Below are positions 16,253-18,457 of a DNA stretch of 18,457 bases, in pieces. A program made the position numbers and the translations under genes. The notes under the pieces were generated by a model. That model ran no database searches, was not told the DNA's origin, and saw only the letters and a list, made by a program, of their open reading frames with translations. This DNA is from Gammaproteobacteria bacterium. GTDB lineage: Bacteria > Pseudomonadota > Gammaproteobacteria > Eutrophobiales > Eutrophobiaceae. The first letter of the stretch is position 1. Every line of letters starts with the position of its first letter. The stretch covers positions 1 to 18,457 of the forward strand of contig JACVQI010000013.1 of assembly GCA_015661095.1 (NCBI GenBank), written 5' to 3'.

Positions 16253-16511
16253 TCCATTTGTTATTATTAGTATTTGTCGTTGGATACTGGCAGGTATTTT
16301 AAGTGATTCACCTGAATGATCCTACAAGTTTAGTCGAACAATCGATTTCATAGAGTGAAAATCTGTATTCCCAGGCTATTTGCGTTTCCCCTCTTGCGAG
16401 AGTTTGCAGCGCCCCGGTATTCTTAAACAAAACGCTACAGGCTGCCCCGCATGATTACATGCCTCTCGAGCTACACCATTAAGGTACAATATTCAAAATT
16501 AAATCAGTTAT

Positions 16512-16516
16512 AGGAG
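16512..16516 (+). promoter_or_regulatory. mdh ribosome binding site
   Basis: AGGAG followed by eight bases and ATG 16525. It is a strong, well-spaced site that fixes the mdh start. Confidence 0.7.
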
Positions 16517-16524
16517 TTGTATAA

Positions 16525-17502
16525 ATGAAAGCACCCGTTCGTATCGCTGTTACCGGCGCGGCCGGTCAAATCGGTTATTCTTTATTATTCAGACTGGCAG
16601 CCGGTGAATTCCTGGGCCCGGACCAGCCGGTGATCCTGCAACTACTGGAGGTAACACCGGCCATGAAGGCGCTGGAAGGCGTTGTCATGGAATTGCAGGA
16701 TTGCGCTTACAGCACCTTGGCGGGAATAGAGACCAGCGACTCGGCCAGCAATGCGTTCAAGGACATCGACTTTGCCTTTCTGGTCGGCGCGAAACCCCGA
16801 GGCCCGGGCATGGAACGATCAGATTTACTGCAAGGCAATGCCGCGATCTTCAAGGTGCAGGGCGAGGCATTGAACAAGCAGGCCAAGCGGGATGTGCGGG
16901 TCATCGTGGTCGGTAATCCTGCCAACACCAACGCCCTGATCACCATCAGCAACGCGCCGGATCTCGATCCCCGCCGGATCACCGCCATGACCAGGCTTGA
17001 CCATAATCGCGCCCTGGCGCAATTGGCTGCCAGGACCGGTAAAACGGTGGGTGATATCCGCAAACTCTGTATCTGGGGCAACCATTCCACGACCCAATAT
17101 CCGGACCTGCATCATGCCACCGTGGGCGGGAAGCCTGCGTTGCAACTGGTGGATCAGGCCTGGTATGAGAAGGACTATATTCCACGGGTGGCCAAGCGCG
17201 GGGCGGAGATCATCGCGGCGCGTGGCGCCTCCAGCGCGGCATCAGCCGCCAATGCAGCACTCGAACACATGCGCGATTGGGCCAGGGGTGGCCCTAAGGA
17301 TGACTGGCTCAGCATGGGCATCTATAGTGATGGTGCTTATGACATCCCCGCCGGTCTGGTATATTCATTTCCGGTGACCTGCGCGCGCGGCGACTACAAA
17401 ATCGTGCAGGGACTGGAGATAAACAACTTCAGCCGGGCGAAAATGGTTGCCACCCAGAAAGAGCTGGAAGAAGAGCGGGATATGATTAAGAACATGCTGT
17501 AA
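16525..17502 (+). CDS. mdh: Malate dehydrogenase, type 2 (cytosolic-like)
   Basis: 325 residues. It interconverts malate and oxaloacetate with NAD+. The sequence is of the MDH type-2 family (like those of Burkholderia, Xanthomonas and eukaryotic cytosol), not the E. coli type: MKAPVRIAVTGAAGQIGYSL with the dinucleotide-binding GAAGQIG (11-17), substrate arginines in PRGPGMERSD (R92, R98), VGNPANTNA (129-137), TRLDHNRA (Asp159, Arg162) and catalytic His187 in WGNHSTTQYPD. The ATG has a strong AGGAG upstream. It is divergent from sucA, suggesting shared control of two TCA steps. The stop is followed at once by a heptad-repeat tract leading to rppH. Confidence 0.97.
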   Translation: MKAPVRIAVTGAAGQIGYSLLFRLAAGEFLGPDQPVILQLLEVTPAMKALEGVVMELQDCAYSTLAGIETSDSASNAFKDIDFAFLVGAKPRGPGMERSDLLQGNAAIFKVQGEALNKQAKRDVRVIVVGNPANTNALITISNAPDLDPRRITAMTRLDHNRALAQLAARTGKTVGDIRKLCIWGNHSTTQYPDLHHATVGGKPALQLVDQAWYEKDYIPRVAKRGAEIIAARGASSAASAANAALEHMRDWARGGPKDDWLSMGIYSDGAYDIPAGLVYSFPVTCARGDYKIVQGLEINNFSRAKMVATQKELEEERDMIKNML

Positions 17503-17503
17503 A

Positions 17504-17559
17504 AAGCTACTAGCTACTAGCGACAAGAAACAAGTATAAAATTTAAAGCAGAAAGTAGT
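17504..17559. repeat. Heptad-periodic tract (8 x 7 bases), single-armed
   Basis: Two bases after the mdh stop the spacer runs in 7-base units: AAGCTAC, TAGCTAC, TAGCGAC, AAGAAAC, then weaker AAGTATA, AAATTTA, AAGCAGA and AAGTAGT, giving eight units with the rough consensus WAGNNAC. Unlike the two other heptad elements in this window there is no full complementary arm; only CTACT (from 17507) and AGTAG (17554-17558) are complementary. The tract ends nine bases before the rppH ATG, so the rppH translation start region is formed by it. Confidence 0.6.
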
Positions 17560-17568
17560 TAAGACCCG

Positions 17569-18042
17569 ATGATAGATTCTGATGGTTACCGTGCCAATGT
17601 GGGGATTATTCTAGCCAACGGCCAGGGCCAGTTGTTCTGGGCCCGCCGCGCCGGTATGGATGCCTGGCAATTTCCGCAGGGCGGGATCAGAAAAAATGAA
17701 TCGGTGGAATGCGCCATGTACCGGGAGCTAAGGGAAGAGACCGGGCTTAATCCTCAGGATGTAATAATTCTGTCTTATATAGAGGGCTGGCTACGTTACC
17801 GTTTACCAAAGCGTTATATTCGCAAACGTACCAGCCGCGTGTGTATCGGGCAGAAACAAAAATGGTTTTTATTGCAATTACTCGATGAAAGCAAGATCCA
17901 GCTGGATGTCGCGGAACGACCGGAATTCGATCATTGGCGCTGGATCGATTTCTGGCAACCGGCCAGGGAAGTCGTGGAATTTAAACAGCAGGTTTATAAA
18001 AAGGCATTGCAGCATTTTGAACCGATATTATTCCCTGAATAA
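17569..18042 (+). CDS. rppH: RNA pyrophosphohydrolase (Nudix)
   Basis: 157 residues, close to the family's usual 150-175. RppH removes pyrophosphate from 5'-triphosphorylated RNA and so triggers 5'-end-dependent mRNA decay by RNase E. The Nudix box GX5EX7REUXEEXGU is complete from G38 to L60 (GGIRKNESVE..., REL REETGL, with Arg52, Glu53, Glu56, Glu57). The start MIDSDGYRANVGIIL, WARR...WQFPQGG, and the later LPKRYIR and GQKQKWFLL are typical of RppH rather than of other Nudix enzymes. No good Shine-Dalgarno is visible before ATG 17569; the leader is a heptad-repeat tract. Confidence 0.95.
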   Translation: MIDSDGYRANVGIILANGQGQLFWARRAGMDAWQFPQGGIRKNESVECAMYRELREETGLNPQDVIILSYIEGWLRYRLPKRYIRKRTSRVCIGQKQKWFLLQLLDESKIQLDVAERPEFDHWRWIDFWQPAREVVEFKQQVYKKALQHFEPILFPE

Positions 18043-18055
18043 TATAAAACTTATA

Positions 18056-18257
18056 AAACACAGAGGCACAGAGATCTCGGAGAAATAATAATCAGTGGAT
18101 CACGTTGAGTCGGATGAGGTAGGAAATCCAATTTAAATGAGTTGTTCTTTTTCAAGGATGCGGGTTTTCATTTTCAACTAACTCTCCCAGAATTTGCTTA
18201 AGACTTATACTTTCCTTTATTAGTTCATTTCTCGGTGTCCTCTGTGTCTCTGTGTTT
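18056..18257. repeat. Long inverted repeat of the ACACAGAG type between rppH and mpl
   Basis: The 238-base spacer holds two arms, 18056-18086 (AAACACAGAGGCACAGAG then a CGGAGAAAT end) and 18227-18257 (reverse complement AAACACAGAGACACAGAG then CGAGAAAT), matching at 26 of 31 positions, with a 140-base centre. The inner unit ACACAGAG recurs with a period of about 8. The centre has no ORF longer than a few codons and no tRNA-like fold. From memory, repeats of this kind occur in many unrelated bacterial genomes; I cannot check a family here. The right arm ends 23 bases before mpl. Confidence 0.8.
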
Positions 18258-18280
18258 CATTTCCGTGATAGGATTTTAAA

Positions 18281-18457
18281 ATGCACATACATATTCTTGG
18301 TATTTGCGGGACTTTCATGGGTGGTATCGCGCTGCTGGCCAGGGAGCTGGGACATGCCGTCAGCGGTTCCGACCAGAATGTTTATCCACCTATGAGCACG
18401 CAACTGGAACAATCCGGTATTGTCTTGTGCCAGGGTTATGCGGTGGAGAATCTGAAG
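18281..18457 (+). CDS. mpl: UDP-N-acetylmuramate:L-alanyl-gamma-D-glutamyl-meso-DAP ligase (5' part)
   Basis: The first 59 codons are visible; the gene runs off the right edge. MHIHILGICGTFMGGIALLA gives the Mpl/MurC nucleotide-fold start; HILGICGTFMGG is the Mpl form, where MurC has an HFVGIGG-type motif. ELGHAVSGSDQNVYPPMSTQLE then fits Mpl closely. Mpl attaches recycled murein tripeptide to UDP-MurNAc, a cytoplasmic peptidoglycan-recycling step. The start ATG 18281 has AGGA seven bases upstream. The distinction from MurC is by the N-terminus only, because the rest is missing. Confidence 0.9.
   Translation, partial: MHIHILGICGTFMGGIALLARELGHAVSGSDQNVYPPMSTQLEQSGIVLCQGYAVENLK

Larger units (their letters stand above)
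16190..16524. other. Divergent sucA-mdh regulatory spacer
   Basis: These 335 bases separate the start codons of sucA (-) and mdh (+), both TCA-cycle genes, and should hold both promoters. No protein or RNA gene is evident. Visible items: a TATAAT on the minus strand (16252-16247) for sucA, TACAAT on the plus strand (16485-16490) as a weak -10 for mdh, a GTGATTCAC palindrome near 16304, an imperfect CTCTTGCGAGAG near 16394, and a small hairpin GCATG-ATTA-CATGC at 16449-16462. None is identifiable as a known regulator's site by eye. Confidence 0.6.

Noticed and set aside
16440..16480. Possible tRNA remnant in the sucA-mdh spacer (CTACACCA and a small stem)
   Set aside because: No cloverleaf can be drawn. 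The T-loop and acceptor pairing are absent, so only an isolated 5-bp hairpin remains.
18087..18226. Insertion sequence between the rppH-mpl arms
   Set aside because: The centre is only 140 bases with no transposase fragment that I can recognise and no clear target-site duplication.

Overview
The window reads as ordinary chromosomal DNA of a proteobacterium, most likely a gammaproteobacterium. The reasons are FimV followed by truA-trpF-accD-folC-SPOR-cvpA-purF (the order familiar from Pseudomonas, with trpBA elsewhere), an RppH-type RNA pyrophosphohydrolase, an Mpl muropeptide ligase and a type-2 (cytosolic-like) malate dehydrogenase. A betaproteobacterium is not strictly excluded, because much of this order is shared. 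No phage, transposase, CRISPR array, rRNA or tRNA gene was found.

Left block (1-10348, all + strand): the tail of a FimV N-domain-like protein, then full-length fimV, a hairpin-bearing spacer, truA (tRNA pseudouridine synthase), trpF (tryptophan biosynthesis), a small helix-turn-helix gene of unknown role, accD (acetyl-CoA carboxylase beta), folC (folate polyglutamylation), a DedD-like SPOR protein, cvpA and purF. The last genes are tightly packed (cvpA and purF overlap by one base), except where a 105-base repeat element separates dedD from cvpA.

Middle block (10449-16189, - strand): sucA-sucB-lpd encode E1, E2 and E3 of the 2-oxoglutarate dehydrogenase complex, apparently as one operon read from a promoter in the 335-base divergent spacer at 16190-16524. 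On the other side of that spacer mdh (+) encodes the TCA-cycle malate dehydrogenase. It is followed by rppH and, at the right edge, the first 59 codons of mpl (peptidoglycan recycling).

The genes are nearly all housekeeping, and I see no convincing new multi-gene system. What the genes do not explain lies in the spacers. Three intergenic tracts (8172-8276, 10351-10427, 17504-17559) are built from degenerate 7-base units. Each has its own heptamer. In two of them the units run in one unbroken register through a purine-rich arm, a centre and a pyrimidine-rich complementary arm, so the element length is an exact multiple of seven (15 and 11 units). A fourth spacer (18056-18257) holds a different long inverted repeat of the ACACAGAG type. 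Other items worth a look are the free-standing FimV N-domain just upstream of fimV, an array of acidic LDxTA-like motifs in FimV, and the small HTH gene between trpF and accD.
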